Shown: positions 26,005 to 32,966 of the stretch, piece after piece
Layout of the letters: every line of letters starts with the position of its first letter
Position numbering within the stretch: the first letter of the stretch is position 1
From: Hymenobacter terrestris
Lineage (GTDB): Bacteria > Bacteroidota > Bacteroidia > Cytophagales > Hymenobacteraceae
Assembly: GCF_013377905.1 (NCBI RefSeq)
Contig: NZ_JABKAV010000039.1
Location: forward strand, 1-32,966
Direction of reading: 5' to 3'
Length of the DNA: 32,966 nucleotides
The notes under the pieces: generated by a model
Database searches by the model: none
Seen by the model: only the letters and a program-made list of their open reading frames with translations
What the model was told of the DNA's origin: nothing
Position numbers and translations under genes: made by a program

Positions 26005-26826
26005 CTAGTCTATGGCAGGCAGTACCAGCACCGGTATGAGGCTTCGCTCGATGAACTGGCCCGTGACGCTGTGGTGGAACAGGCTGCCCAGCAGGCTGTG
26101 GCGGCGGGCTATTACTATCAGCAGGTCGGCCTGTTGCCGGGCCGCTTCAGCCAGCACACCATCTACTGCCGACAGATCGGCCACCTCGGAAACTTGGTCA
26201 AAGGCTGCTTCATCGGCTAAATTGTTGGCGGCTAGTGTTTCCAGAATGGTATCGGCTCCCAGGCGCGGGTGGCTGCTGTCGGCTACCCGCACTACGTTTA
26301 GCGTGCCGCCGCCCGATACGCTTAGCAGCTGCCGGATAATGTCCTGGTACTGGTGCAGTTCGAACGGCTGCCCGTCGACGGCCAGCAAGAGGCGGCGGGG
26401 CGGTACGGCCTGCTGGCCGATTGCCGGCACCAGCAGCAGCGGGTAAGGAACGGTGCTAAGCAGTGTTTTGGCCGTGTCAATCATCACTTCCAGGGGTGTG
26501 CTGGCTCCACCGGGCGGGCCCAGTACCAGCAACAGGGGTGCGTGGTGGAGCAGGGCGGCGCGCACAGCCTCGGGCAACTCCCGCTCCGATATTTCCACCT
26601 GAGTGGATACGGGCTGCGTTGCGGCCAGCTGTTGCAGCGCCTGCTCGGTGGCCAGGGCATCGACGGGCACGTAGGCCGGGTCGTCGATTGGGGCTAGTAG
26701 GGCATCGTAGCGGGCGTGTAGCAGCACGAGCTCTGCCTGCAGGGGCAGGGCCAGCCCCGCCGCGTACGCCAGCGCACTATTGGTAACGGCATAAAAATCG
26801 GTCAGTACTACTAAAGGGGAGGCCAT
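26005..26826 (-). CDS. Tandem-domain universal stress protein (Usp), paralogue
   Basis: The 273-residue protein has the same two-domain plan as its neighbour. The start is PLVVLTDFYAVTNSALAYAAGL; the first-domain end is LLVLGPPGGASTPLEVM followed by PYPLLLVPAI; the second domain begins RRLLLAVDGQPFELHQYQDI and ends VIARRHSLLGSLFHHSVTGQFIERSLIPVLVLP. It is the first gene of the apparent three-gene unit. The matching C-terminal segments (FLGRLFHRSVT against LLGSLFHHSVT) point to local duplication followed by divergence. Confidence 0.85.
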   Translation of the reverse strand: MASPLVVLTDFYAVTNSALAYAAGLALPLQAELVLLHARYDALLAPIDDPAYVPVDALATEQALQQLAATQPVSTQVEISERELPEAVRAALLHHAPLLLVLGPPGGASTPLEVMIDTAKTLLSTVPYPLLLVPAIGQQAVPPRRLLLAVDGQPFELHQYQDIIRQLLSVSGGGTLNVVRVADSSHPRLGADTILETLAANNLADEAAFDQVSEVADLSAVDGVLAEAARQQADLLIVIARRHSLLGSLFHHSVTGQFIERSLIPVLVLPAID

Positions 26827-27260
26827 TGCGGGAGATTATAAGGCGGAGAAAGAGCGTAGAAAGGGTTGCCAGCTTGTCAGACAGATTGGGCTCAGCAAGC
26901 GACTGGCAGCGAGCTTCCGAAAAAGGAAAATGCGTAGGAGCGCGGAACGCATCGGGGGAAGAAAAGCCAGGAAAACAGCGCTGCAACGGCGGCCAGCTAA
27001 CTAGGCGGTAACCGCACAGAAACGGGGGAAAGACGTCAGGGAGTAGGGAGTATGCCAAGCGGATAGTCACGCTGGCCTGATATGCTGAAGATACGATATT
27101 AACTGAACAAGCGTCGGGGGGACAGCCCGCACGCGGACCTATGCTAATGGATTAAGCTTAAACCAGAAAGAGTGCCGACCAACCGGCCGGCACTCTTTCA
27201 AAAATTCGGGTAAACCCAAAGCAAAACGAAGGTTCTAGTGCTCTTGGTACCTTATGTGAC
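26827..27260. other. Intergenic region upstream of the Usp operon
   Basis: This 434-base stretch has no convincing gene; short open frames have atypical composition. It must contain the promoter of the Usp unit, but I see no good TAnnTTTG box near 26827-26900. It holds the hairpin terminator of the minus-strand gene ending at 27261, and a small TTCTAG/CTAGAA inverted pair near 27231-27268. Confidence 0.5.
27166..27199 (-). terminator. Intrinsic terminator after the alcohol dehydrogenase operon
   Basis: A perfect 12-bp stem (27166-27177 with 27188-27199, arm GAAAGAGTGCCG) has a 10-base loop. In minus-strand direction it is followed by TTCTGGTTTAAG and lies about 60 bases after the stop at 27261. 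The other side has CAAAAA, so it could also act weakly on plus-strand transcripts. Confidence 0.8.
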
Positions 27261-27806
27261 CTAGAATCGGCTCAGGTAATCCTTCGTTTTAGTCTTGCTC
27301 TTCTTTTTCTTCTTGCCCGAAGAAAGCCACACTACGAGGCCTGCCGTAACGGCGCCAATGGTGGCCATTTTAGTGATGAAAGCCGTGCGGTTGTGCTTCC
27401 ACTCCATATCGTAGCCTTTCTCGGCCCAGATGTTGGGCAGCTTGCCCTTCGAAAGGTCGGACACTACTCCTTCCAGCATGTCCACGCGGTCGGCTAGAAC
27501 AAGTGGCAGCCAGCGCTTATACTGGTTCTCAGGGTATTTATAGGCTTGGCGGCGAATAACACCGCTCAGGCCGGCGGGCGGCTCCGGCGTACCGAATACA
27601 GCCGATATTTTGGGCCGGTCTACCGACTTCAGTACCTCCTCATCGACGGATTGCAGGTTGTCGGGGCGGCTTTTGCTGTCGGGGTCCTCCTCCGCGTTCA
27701 TGCGCTTGCGCATGGGGTAGGTGGGGTCATTTTTGGGGTCGGCATCAATGCCCCAGCCCTTAATGGTTTTAGGGTCGATGGGGGTATTTATAGCGTTATC
27801 TTTCAT
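27261..27806 (-). CDS. Hypothetical protein with one C-terminal membrane helix
   Basis: The 181-residue product has a polar N-terminal half rich in Asp, Lys and Pro (WGIDADPKNDPTYPMRKRM), a middle segment around RRQAYKYPENQYKRWLPLVLADRVDMLEG, one transmembrane helix near residues 145-162 (FITKMATIGAVTAGLVVWLS), and a Lys-rich tail (GKKKKKSKTKTKDY). By the positive-inside rule the tail is cytoplasmic. I recognise no domain. It starts 15 bases after the alcohol dehydrogenase stop on the same strand, so the two are almost surely co-transcribed. Confidence 0.8.
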   Translation of the reverse strand: MKDNAINTPIDPKTIKGWGIDADPKNDPTYPMRKRMNAEEDPDSKSRPDNLQSVDEEVLKSVDRPKISAVFGTPEPPAGLSGVIRRQAYKYPENQYKRWLPLVLADRVDMLEGVVSDLSKGKLPNIWAEKGYDMEWKHNRTAFITKMATIGAVTAGLVVWLSSGKKKKKSKTKTKDYLSRF

Positions 27807-27821
27807 GGGGAGGGGCGGTAA

Positions 27822-28973
27822 CTAGTTGGCGGTTGGGGGAATGAGCACGGTCTTGATGCAGTTGTCCAGCTTGTTGGAGAACATGCGGTAGCCGTTGGCC
27901 ACTTCTTCCAGCGGCATACGGTGCGTAATCAGCCCTTTAGGGTCCAGTACACCGTTTTGCACGTGCTCAATCAGGCGCGGCAGCAGGCGCTTCACCGAGG
28001 TCTGGTTGCCCCGGATGGTCAGGCCCTTGTTCATGGCGTTGCCGATAGGAATCAGGTTATCGGTCGGGCCGTACACGCCCACAATCGACACCACGCCGCC
28101 CTTCTTAACGGCATTAATGGCCCAGTGCAGCGCTGTGGCCGAACCGGCCTGCAACAGCAGCTTGCGGCCGGTAATGGTTTGGAGCGTGTTGCCCTCAGCT
28201 TCAGCGCCCACGGCGTCGATTACGCAGTCGGCCCCCATCCAATCGGTGATTTTCTTGATGAACATCACCGGGTCGCCGATTTCCTCGAAGTTGTAGGCCT
28301 CGCAGTACGCGTAGTTGCGGGCGAAGTCGAGGCGGTACTCCTGCTTATCAATAATGATAACCCGGCCCGCGCCGAACAGCCAGGCGCAACGGGCAGCGGT
28401 AATACCAATCGGTCCGGCACCGAACACCACCACCGTATCGCCCTCCTGGATACCGGCCATTTCAGCGCCCTGGTAACCGGTCGGAATCACGTCGGTGAGC
28501 ATCACGGCGTCGTCCAGGTCCATGTCGGCCGGAATGATAACCGGGCCCACGTTGGCGTAGGGCACGCGGGCGTACTCGGCCTGGCCGCCATTAAAGCCAC
28601 CAGCGGTGTGCGAGTAGCCGTAAATGCCGCCAATTGCTCCCGATTCGGTGTTGGATTCTTGACAGTTACCGAACATTTCCTGCTTGCAGAAGTGGCACTC
28701 GCCGCAGGCAATGTTGAAGGGCACAATCACCCGGTCGCCCACTTTTACTTTGGTGACATCGGAACCAATATCCACGATTTCACCCACGAACTCGTGGCCG
28801 AAAGTCGAGCCCACGCGGGTATCAGGAATGTTGCCGTTGTACAGGTGCAGGTCGGAGCCGCAGATGCAGGCGCGTAGCACCTTCACGATGGCATCTTGGG
28901 GGTGTTGTATTTCCGGCATGGGTTTCTGCACGGCGCGGACCCGCTTGGGGCCCCGGTATTCCATTGCTAACAT
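27822..28973 (-). CDS. Zinc-dependent alcohol dehydrogenase, MDR family
   Basis: This is a 384-residue medium-chain dehydrogenase. Catalytic zinc ligands are Cys38 (CICGSDLH), His60 and Glu61 (FGHEFVGE). The structural zinc site has Cys90, Cys93, Cys96 and Cys104 (CGECHFCKQEMFGNC). The NAD-binding motif FGAGPIG lies at 184-190. The layout resembles glutathione-independent formaldehyde or threonine-type dehydrogenases; the substrate is not readable. The start is the ATG at 28973 (MLAMEYRGPK) because that is where family similarity begins; the frame remains open upstream to 29144, but that part reads through an inverted repeat. ATG 28964 is the alternative start. Confidence 0.9.
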   Translation of the reverse strand: MLAMEYRGPKRVRAVQKPMPEIQHPQDAIVKVLRACICGSDLHLYNGNIPDTRVGSTFGHEFVGEIVDIGSDVTKVKVGDRVIVPFNIACGECHFCKQEMFGNCQESNTESGAIGGIYGYSHTAGGFNGGQAEYARVPYANVGPVIIPADMDLDDAVMLTDVIPTGYQGAEMAGIQEGDTVVVFGAGPIGITAARCAWLFGAGRVIIIDKQEYRLDFARNYAYCEAYNFEEIGDPVMFIKKITDWMGADCVIDAVGAEAEGNTLQTITGRKLLLQAGSATALHWAINAVKKGGVVSIVGVYGPTDNLIPIGNAMNKGLTIRGNQTSVKRLLPRLIEHVQNGVLDPKGLITHRMPLEEVANGYRMFSNKLDNCIKTVLIPPTAN

Positions 28974-29011
28974 AAAAATTCTGGAAAGGGTACGGAAAGA
29001 AAGGAACTGGG

Positions 29012-29065
29012 TAATTACTGGAGCACGAACGGCGAAACAGCTGCCGCTCCGGTCCCCAGTAATTA
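29012..29065. repeat. Small inverted repeat upstream of the alcohol dehydrogenase
   Basis: TAATTACTGG (29012-29021) and CCAGTAATTA (29056-29065) form a perfect 10-base inverted pair around a 34-base GC-rich centre. It lies about 40-90 bases upstream of the alcohol dehydrogenase start, so it could be a leader hairpin or operator. Confidence 0.5.
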
Positions 29066-29156
29066 TCCATTTACTTACCCCGGGCCCTGCCAGAAGGTTG
29101 TTACGGTAGCGCTTGAAGGTGGCGTCAGGACAAAAAAACGACAAGCCCCCAAACGA

Positions 29157-29204
29157 AGCGGAGCCGAATCGGCCCTACTGAGTAGTAGACGATTCGGCTC
29201 CGCT
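29157..29204 (-). terminator. Hairpin downstream of fumarylacetoacetase gene, nested in a larger palindrome
   Basis: A perfect 15-bp stem (29157-29171 with 29190-29204, arm AGCGGAGCCGAATCG) has an 18-base loop. On the minus strand it lies 55 bases after the fumarylacetoacetase stop; TTTTTTT follows only about 18 bases later, so it is not textbook. Weaker outer arms (ACAAGCCCCCAAACGAAG, from 29141, and CTTCGTTGGGCTGGTC, to about 29246) extend the palindrome. Confidence 0.6.
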
Positions 29205-29258
29205 GTGCCAGGCCTATATGGTTCGTTGGCTTCGTTGGGCTGGTCGGCGTTGGAGGCT

Positions 29259-30551
29259 TTAGAAAGCAGGCGTAACGGCTGGCAGTACCTTGCCCGTTAC
29301 CTCGCCAAAGCCAATTCGCACGCCGTCTTTCTCCGCGAAGCCGCGCATTGTCACCCGGTCGCCGTCCTGCAGAAACTTGCGCTCCGTGCCGTCGGCCAGC
29401 GGTACGGGGCGGGTGCCTTTCCAGGATAGCTCCAGCATTGAGCCCAGCGAGTCGGGCGTGGTGCCCGAGATGGTGCCCGAGGCGTACAGGTCGCCGACCT
29501 GCTGGTTGCAGCCGTTGGAGGCGTGGTGGGCCAGCTGCTGGGCCATACTCCAGTACATGAGGCCGAAATTGGCGTACGAAACGGCCGTTTCGGGGCCGCC
29601 TTCGGGCTGAATGGTAACCTCCAGATTAACGTCGAAGTTGTGCTCACCGGTCTGGCGCAGGTAGAGCAGCGGCTCGGGCTCCTGCACCGGTCCGGCTATG
29701 CGGAAGGGCTCCAGCGCGTCGAGCGTCACCACCCAGGGTGCCACGCTGCTGCCGAAGCTCTTGCCCAGAAACGGGCCCAGCGGCACGTACTCCCAGCTCT
29801 GAATGTCGCGGGCGCTCCAGTCATTAAACAGCATCAGCCCGAAAATATAGTCCTCGGCGTTTTGCACCGGTAGCGTGTCGCCGAGTTGGGTGGGGCGGCC
29901 CACCACGAAGGCCATTTCCAGCTCAAAATCGAGCTGCTGGCAGGGGCCGAAGGTGGGCGCGGCCGCGTCGGGGGCCTTGCGCTGGCCGTTGGGCCGCCGG
30001 ATATCGGTGCCGCTGACCACGATGGAGCTGGCCCGGCCGTGGTAGCCGATGGGAATGTGGCGCCAGTTGGGCAGCAGGGCGTTGTTGGGGTCGCGGAACA
30101 TGGTGCCCACGTTGGTGGCGTGCTCGATGCTGGAGTAAAAATCGGTGTAGTTCTGCGGCTTCACGGGGCGCAGCATCTGCACGGCATCCTGGCGCAGCAG
30201 GCACTCGCGCATGGCTTCGGGCTGGTCGCGCAGGGTGGGGTTGTCGTGGCGCAGCAGCTCGCTTAGGCGCTGGCGCACGGCCCGCCACGCCGGCCGGCCC
30301 AGGGCAATAAACTGGTTGAGGCTGCGGCGCCGAAACACCTTGGGCATTTTCTTGCCCAGCTCCAAATCCTCAAAATAGCCGAACTGGGCCACGGCGTACA
30401 GATCGAGCACATACTCGCCGATGGCCACGCCCAGCCGCGGGCCCCGCTCCTCGGTTTCAAATACGCCAAATGGCAGGTTTTGAATTGGAAAGTCGCTGCC
30501 GGGGGCAATGTCAATCCAGGAGCGTAGCGTAGGGTCGTTGGCGTTGGCCAT
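29259..30551 (-). CDS. fahA: Fumarylacetoacetase
   Basis: The 430-residue enzyme catalyses the last step of tyrosine/homogentisate breakdown: fumarylacetoacetate to fumarate and acetoacetate. All expected active-site residues are present: Asp137 and His144 (NYTDFYSSIEHATNVG), Glu210 and Glu212 (LDFELEMAF), and Asp244 (LFNDWSARDIQ). The N-terminal SH3-like domain (about 15-120, with NLPFGVFETEERGPRLGVAIG) and the C-terminal SGTISG region are typical of full-length eukaryote-type FAH. No other tyrosine-degradation gene (hppD, hmgA) is in this window. A TACCTTTG box lies 45 bases upstream. Confidence 0.96.
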   Translation of the reverse strand: MANANDPTLRSWIDIAPGSDFPIQNLPFGVFETEERGPRLGVAIGEYVLDLYAVAQFGYFEDLELGKKMPKVFRRRSLNQFIALGRPAWRAVRQRLSELLRHDNPTLRDQPEAMRECLLRQDAVQMLRPVKPQNYTDFYSSIEHATNVGTMFRDPNNALLPNWRHIPIGYHGRASSIVVSGTDIRRPNGQRKAPDAAAPTFGPCQQLDFELEMAFVVGRPTQLGDTLPVQNAEDYIFGLMLFNDWSARDIQSWEYVPLGPFLGKSFGSSVAPWVVTLDALEPFRIAGPVQEPEPLLYLRQTGEHNFDVNLEVTIQPEGGPETAVSYANFGLMYWSMAQQLAHHASNGCNQQVGDLYASGTISGTTPDSLGSMLELSWKGTRPVPLADGTERKFLQDGDRVTMRGFAEKDGVRIGFGEVTGKVLPAVTPAF

Positions 30552-30595
30552 AGTAGCGAGTTGGTTGGGGTGGGTGAATAAGGTAGTGGATAAGG

Positions 30596-30628
30596 CAAAG
30601 GTAGAAGGGTAGGGGGAATGGGCCGGAA
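30596..30628 (-). promoter_or_regulatory. Promoter of the fumarylacetoacetase gene
   Basis: On the minus strand TACCTTTG (30603-30596) matches the Bacteroidota -7 consensus TAnnTTTG. A weak -33 element TTTC (30628-30625) lies 21 bases upstream. The start codon at 30551 is 45 bases from the box, leaving a leader of roughly 40 bases. Confidence 0.55.
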
Positions 30629-30819
30629 ATGAGTGTACCGCAGCTACTAAACGACAGGGTGTGTCTTACCAAATAGGCATGAAGCTGCACATAAGGAAGG
30701 CAGGATTTCTACATGACGGGCTGGTTGATTTCGGTCACTTCCTAAGCAGGTTCGTTACTTGCAGCAGTACGCTGACTGGTGAGGCAGTGTGCTTGCCTTA
30801 TCATCTGCAAAACCAACGC

Positions 30820-31335
30820 ATGCCAGCAGCGCACCTAGTTCGGATAATTGAGTCGAAAGTGTGCATTGCGGCCCCGGCGGCCGTTGTTTGGGAGCATATC
30901 ACCAACGTGCAACTAGAGCAGTTTGCCGACCCGCTGCTATTTCGGCTTCTGGATGTGCCTAAACCACTGCGGGCTACACTGCTCACGGAGGGTGCGGGCG
31001 GGAGCCGCACGGCATATTTTGCCAATGGTAAGAAGTTCGAGCAGCAGATTCTGCGCTGGGAGCCCAACAAGTTCTATTCATTCCGCTTCAACCCCGAGCC
31101 TGGCTTTCGGGTGGGTTATGTGTTCGAGCTGTCGGCGGGCATATTTCGGATGCTGGCCGGGGCCTACGAACTGCGCGAAGAAGCGGGCGACACCGTGCTG
31201 ACGCTGCGCACCGAGTATAGCGTGCAACGTAGTCTGCGGTGGCTACTGCTGGCCCCGATTACGGCCGTATTACACTTGTTCCAACGTTATTTGCTGCGCT
31301 CTATTAAACGAAACGCCGAACATGAGGCAGTATAA
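30820..31335 (+). CDS. SRPBCC (START-like) family protein
   Basis: The 171-residue protein has the START/Bet v 1 pattern: an N-terminal strand and helix (VRIIESKVCIAAPAAVVWEHITNV), central strands (GSRTAYFANGKKFEQQILRWEPNKFYSF), and the C-terminal helix RSLRWLLLAPITAVLHLFQRYLLRSIKRN. Such proteins hold hydrophobic ligands such as lipids or polyketides in a cavity. The ATG at 30820 is chosen because similarity starts there; the frame is open to a GTG at 30661, but that part looks non-coding. Its end overlaps the next gene by 14 bases, which implies translational coupling. Confidence 0.78.
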   Translation: MPAAHLVRIIESKVCIAAPAAVVWEHITNVQLEQFADPLLFRLLDVPKPLRATLLTEGAGGSRTAYFANGKKFEQQILRWEPNKFYSFRFNPEPGFRVGYVFELSAGIFRMLAGAYELREEAGDTVLTLRTEYSVQRSLRWLLLAPITAVLHLFQRYLLRSIKRNAEHEAV

Positions 31336-31771
31336 ATTCACGGAATCTATCCAGATTGCCCGGCCTCAGCAGGAGGTGTTCGACTACACCCAGGACTACG
31401 GCCAACGGCTTAATTGGGACACGTTTCTGCGCGAAGCCGTGCTGCTCGACGGGGCTACAGCGGCCGGGCTGGGGGTGAAGTCGTGGTGCGTGTCGAAGCA
31501 CGGTATCGGTATGGAAACGGAGTACGTGTCGTTCAATTCGCCTCGCGTGGCGGCCGTGAAGCTGACGCGGCCGGCCGGCCTGTTTCAGGCTTTTGCGGGC
31601 TCCTGGCGCTTCGAGGCCCTGGGCCCCAACCTTACCAAAGCCACGTTCACTTACTCCTTCGCCCTGCGTGGTCCTCTGCGGCTGTTCTCCTCTTTGGCCA
31701 GCTACGTGTTGCAGCTAAACGTACGTGGAAGGCTGCGCGACCTGAAACAGAGGCTGGAACAGTCCGTCTGA
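31322..31771 (+). CDS. SRPBCC (START-like) family protein, second of a pair
   Basis: The 149-residue protein starts MRQYKFTESIQIARPQQEVF and shows the SRPBCC arrangement: helix DYTQDYGQRLNWDTFL, strands SWCVSKHGIGMETEYVSF and AVKLTRPAGLFQAFAGSWRFEAL, and a long final helix LRLFSSLASYVLQLNVRGRL. The ligand is unknown. The start codon lies inside the end of the preceding SRPBCC gene in another frame, so the pair is probably made together. The aldo/keto reductase gene follows after 35 bases. Confidence 0.8.
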   Translation: MRQYKFTESIQIARPQQEVFDYTQDYGQRLNWDTFLREAVLLDGATAAGLGVKSWCVSKHGIGMETEYVSFNSPRVAAVKLTRPAGLFQAFAGSWRFEALGPNLTKATFTYSFALRGPLRLFSSLASYVLQLNVRGRLRDLKQRLEQSV

Positions 31772-31806
31772 GTCTGTTAGCCGAAAAGCCCATTTAACAC
31801 CAATCT

Positions 31807-32799
31807 ATGCACTTCCTGCCCAACCCCGCCCGCTACGACGCTATGCCCTACCGCCGCTGCGGCCGTAGCGGCCTGAAACTGCCAGCCGTTTCGCTCGGCC
31901 TCTGGCACAATTTCGGCGACGTGGACGTGCTCAGTAACTTCCGCGCCATCCTGCACCGGGCCTTCGATTCGGGCATTACCCACTTCGACCTGGCCAACAA
32001 CTACGGCCCGCCAGCCGGCTCAGCCGAAACCAATTTCGGCCGCATTCTCAAGGAGGATTTCCGGGGCTACCGCGACGAGCTGGTGATTTCGACCAAGGCG
32101 GGCTACGATATGTGGCCCGGCCCCTACGGCGAGTGGGGCTCGCGCAAATACCTGCTTTCCAGCCTCGACCAAAGCTTGAAACGGATGCGCCTGGAGTACG
32201 TCGATATCTTCTACTCGCACCGGTTTGACCCCGATACGCCGCTGGAAGAAACGATGGGCGCGCTGGCCCAGGCCGTGCGCCAGGGCAAGGCGCTGTACGT
32301 GGGCATCAGCAACTACGAGCCTGCCGAAGCCGCCGAGGCCATTCGGTTGCTGCGCGAGCTGGGCACGCCCTGCCTCATTCATCAGCCCAAATACTCGCTA
32401 TTCGAGCGCAGCCCCGAAAACGGCCTGCTCGATTTGCTGGCCCGCGAAGGCGTGGGCAGCATTGCGTACTCGCCACTGGCTCAGGGCCTGCTCACGGGCA
32501 AGTACCTGCACGGCATCCCCGACGATTCGCGGGTAGCTAAGGGAGTAGGCTTTCTTACCGAAGACAACCTCACTGACGAGCGCCTGCGCCAGATTAAAGC
32601 CTTAAACGAGCTGGCCCAATCCCGCAGCCAGAGTCTGGCCCAAATGGCCCTGGCCTGGGTGCTGCGCGATGAACGGGTAACGTCAGTGCTCATCGGCGCC
32701 AGCCGCCCCGCGCAACTCGACGATTCGTTGCGCTGCTTGGAGCAGCTGGCGTTCAGTGCAGAGGAGCTGGCGCGGATTGAGGGGATAGTGGGGGAGTAG
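31807..32799 (+). CDS. Aldo/keto reductase, YghZ-like
   Basis: The 330-residue NADPH-dependent oxidoreductase has the AKR barrel. Catalytic tetrad: Asp and Tyr in HFDLANNYGPPAGSAE, Lys in VISTKAGYDMWPGPYG, His in DIFYSHRFDPDTP. Cofactor-binding residues are in TSVLIGASRPAQLDDSL near the C-terminus. The PPAGSAE and MWPGPYGEWGSRKYLL segments are characteristic of YghZ (L-glyceraldehyde 3-phosphate reductase) and the related Kv-beta-like AKR14 group. It probably detoxifies or reduces small aldehydes. Its place directly after the SRPBCC pair suggests one transcript. The closing IEGIVGE is a normal family end. Confidence 0.9.
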   Translation: MHFLPNPARYDAMPYRRCGRSGLKLPAVSLGLWHNFGDVDVLSNFRAILHRAFDSGITHFDLANNYGPPAGSAETNFGRILKEDFRGYRDELVISTKAGYDMWPGPYGEWGSRKYLLSSLDQSLKRMRLEYVDIFYSHRFDPDTPLEETMGALAQAVRQGKALYVGISNYEPAEAAEAIRLLRELGTPCLIHQPKYSLFERSPENGLLDLLAREGVGSIAYSPLAQGLLTGKYLHGIPDDSRVAKGVGFLTEDNLTDERLRQIKALNELAQSRSQSLAQMALAWVLRDERVTSVLIGASRPAQLDDSLRCLEQLAFSAEELARIEGIVGE

Positions 32800-32865
32800 A
32801 CCTTCTGGCTGAGGTTTGCGGATTGTTGGGTCAGCTACAGTTCGACCTGGATTGCGCAGAACCAC

Positions 32866-32966
32866 GTAGGGGCGGGGCTTGCCCCCGCCCGCCGTTGAAC
32901 GGGAGCCGCCCGGTTCGTTGGGTATATATCGTTTCGGCGGCAGATGAGGACAAGCCCCGCCCCTAC
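32866..32966. repeat. Dispersed GC-rich palindromic repeat, copy 2, runs off the window
   Basis: GTAGGGGCGGGGCTTG (32866-32881) recurs as its exact complement at 32951-32966, forming a palindrome of about 100 bases. Its first 35 bases match the reverse complement of 47-81 at 32 positions. Bases 32800-32865 hold no gene. The second arm may continue past the window edge. Confidence 0.85.

Noticed and set aside
26777..27070. Short open frames on both strands upstream of the Usp genes
   Set aside because: They overlap each other and the Usp start, and have no recognisable motif or start context.
28974..29144. A 57-residue N-terminal extension of the alcohol dehydrogenase
   Set aside because: It reads through the 29012-29065 inverted repeat and does not resemble the family, which starts at MLAMEYRG or MEYRG.

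Overview
The window reads as chromosome of a high-GC member of the Bacteroidota, most likely Hymenobacter or a close relative in the Cytophagales. The reasons are a PorX-type response regulator (found with type IX secretion), promoters of the TTTG / TAnnTTTG type, protein sequences typical of that group, and many short intergenic palindromes. This assignment is inference from sequence; no database was searched. I saw no tRNA, rRNA, CRISPR array, prophage or complete insertion sequence.

Layout. 1-7142: an HD phosphohydrolase (minus) diverges from porX; then an AT-rich lipoprotein gene, a long bidirectional terminator, a PLP aminotransferase (minus), tsaE with an apparently leaderless promoter, and an alanine dehydrogenase. 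7247-11406: a mixed stretch with a small secreted protein, an orphan FdtA-like cupin, a flavin reductase whose stop codon lies inside a 7-bp tandem repeat, a secreted M28 peptidase, a gene interrupted by an in-frame TAG, and an IS1 InsA-like zinc-ribbon/HTH protein.

11547-22862 is the most coherent block, all on the plus strand: porin, metabolite:H+ symporter, small DUF3311-like membrane protein, a sodium:solute symporter/STAC/histidine kinase fusion, a receiver-only response regulator, a PrpE-like propionyl-CoA synthetase and acetyl-CoA synthetase. I read it as a locus that takes up, senses and activates short-chain carboxylates. It resembles the CrbS/CrbR acetate switch, but its regulator has no DNA-binding domain.

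23163-26826 (minus) holds two tandem universal stress proteins followed by an unusual 622-residue pyruvate kinase-like protein with an N-terminal helical extension, K+-independent-type active-site residues and no C-terminal regulatory domain. 27261-32799 holds a zinc alcohol dehydrogenase with a small membrane protein, fumarylacetoacetase, two overlapping SRPBCC proteins and an aldo/keto reductase.

Intergenic spaces carry several families of imperfect palindromes. One family lies at both ends of the window and another occurs at two internal sites.
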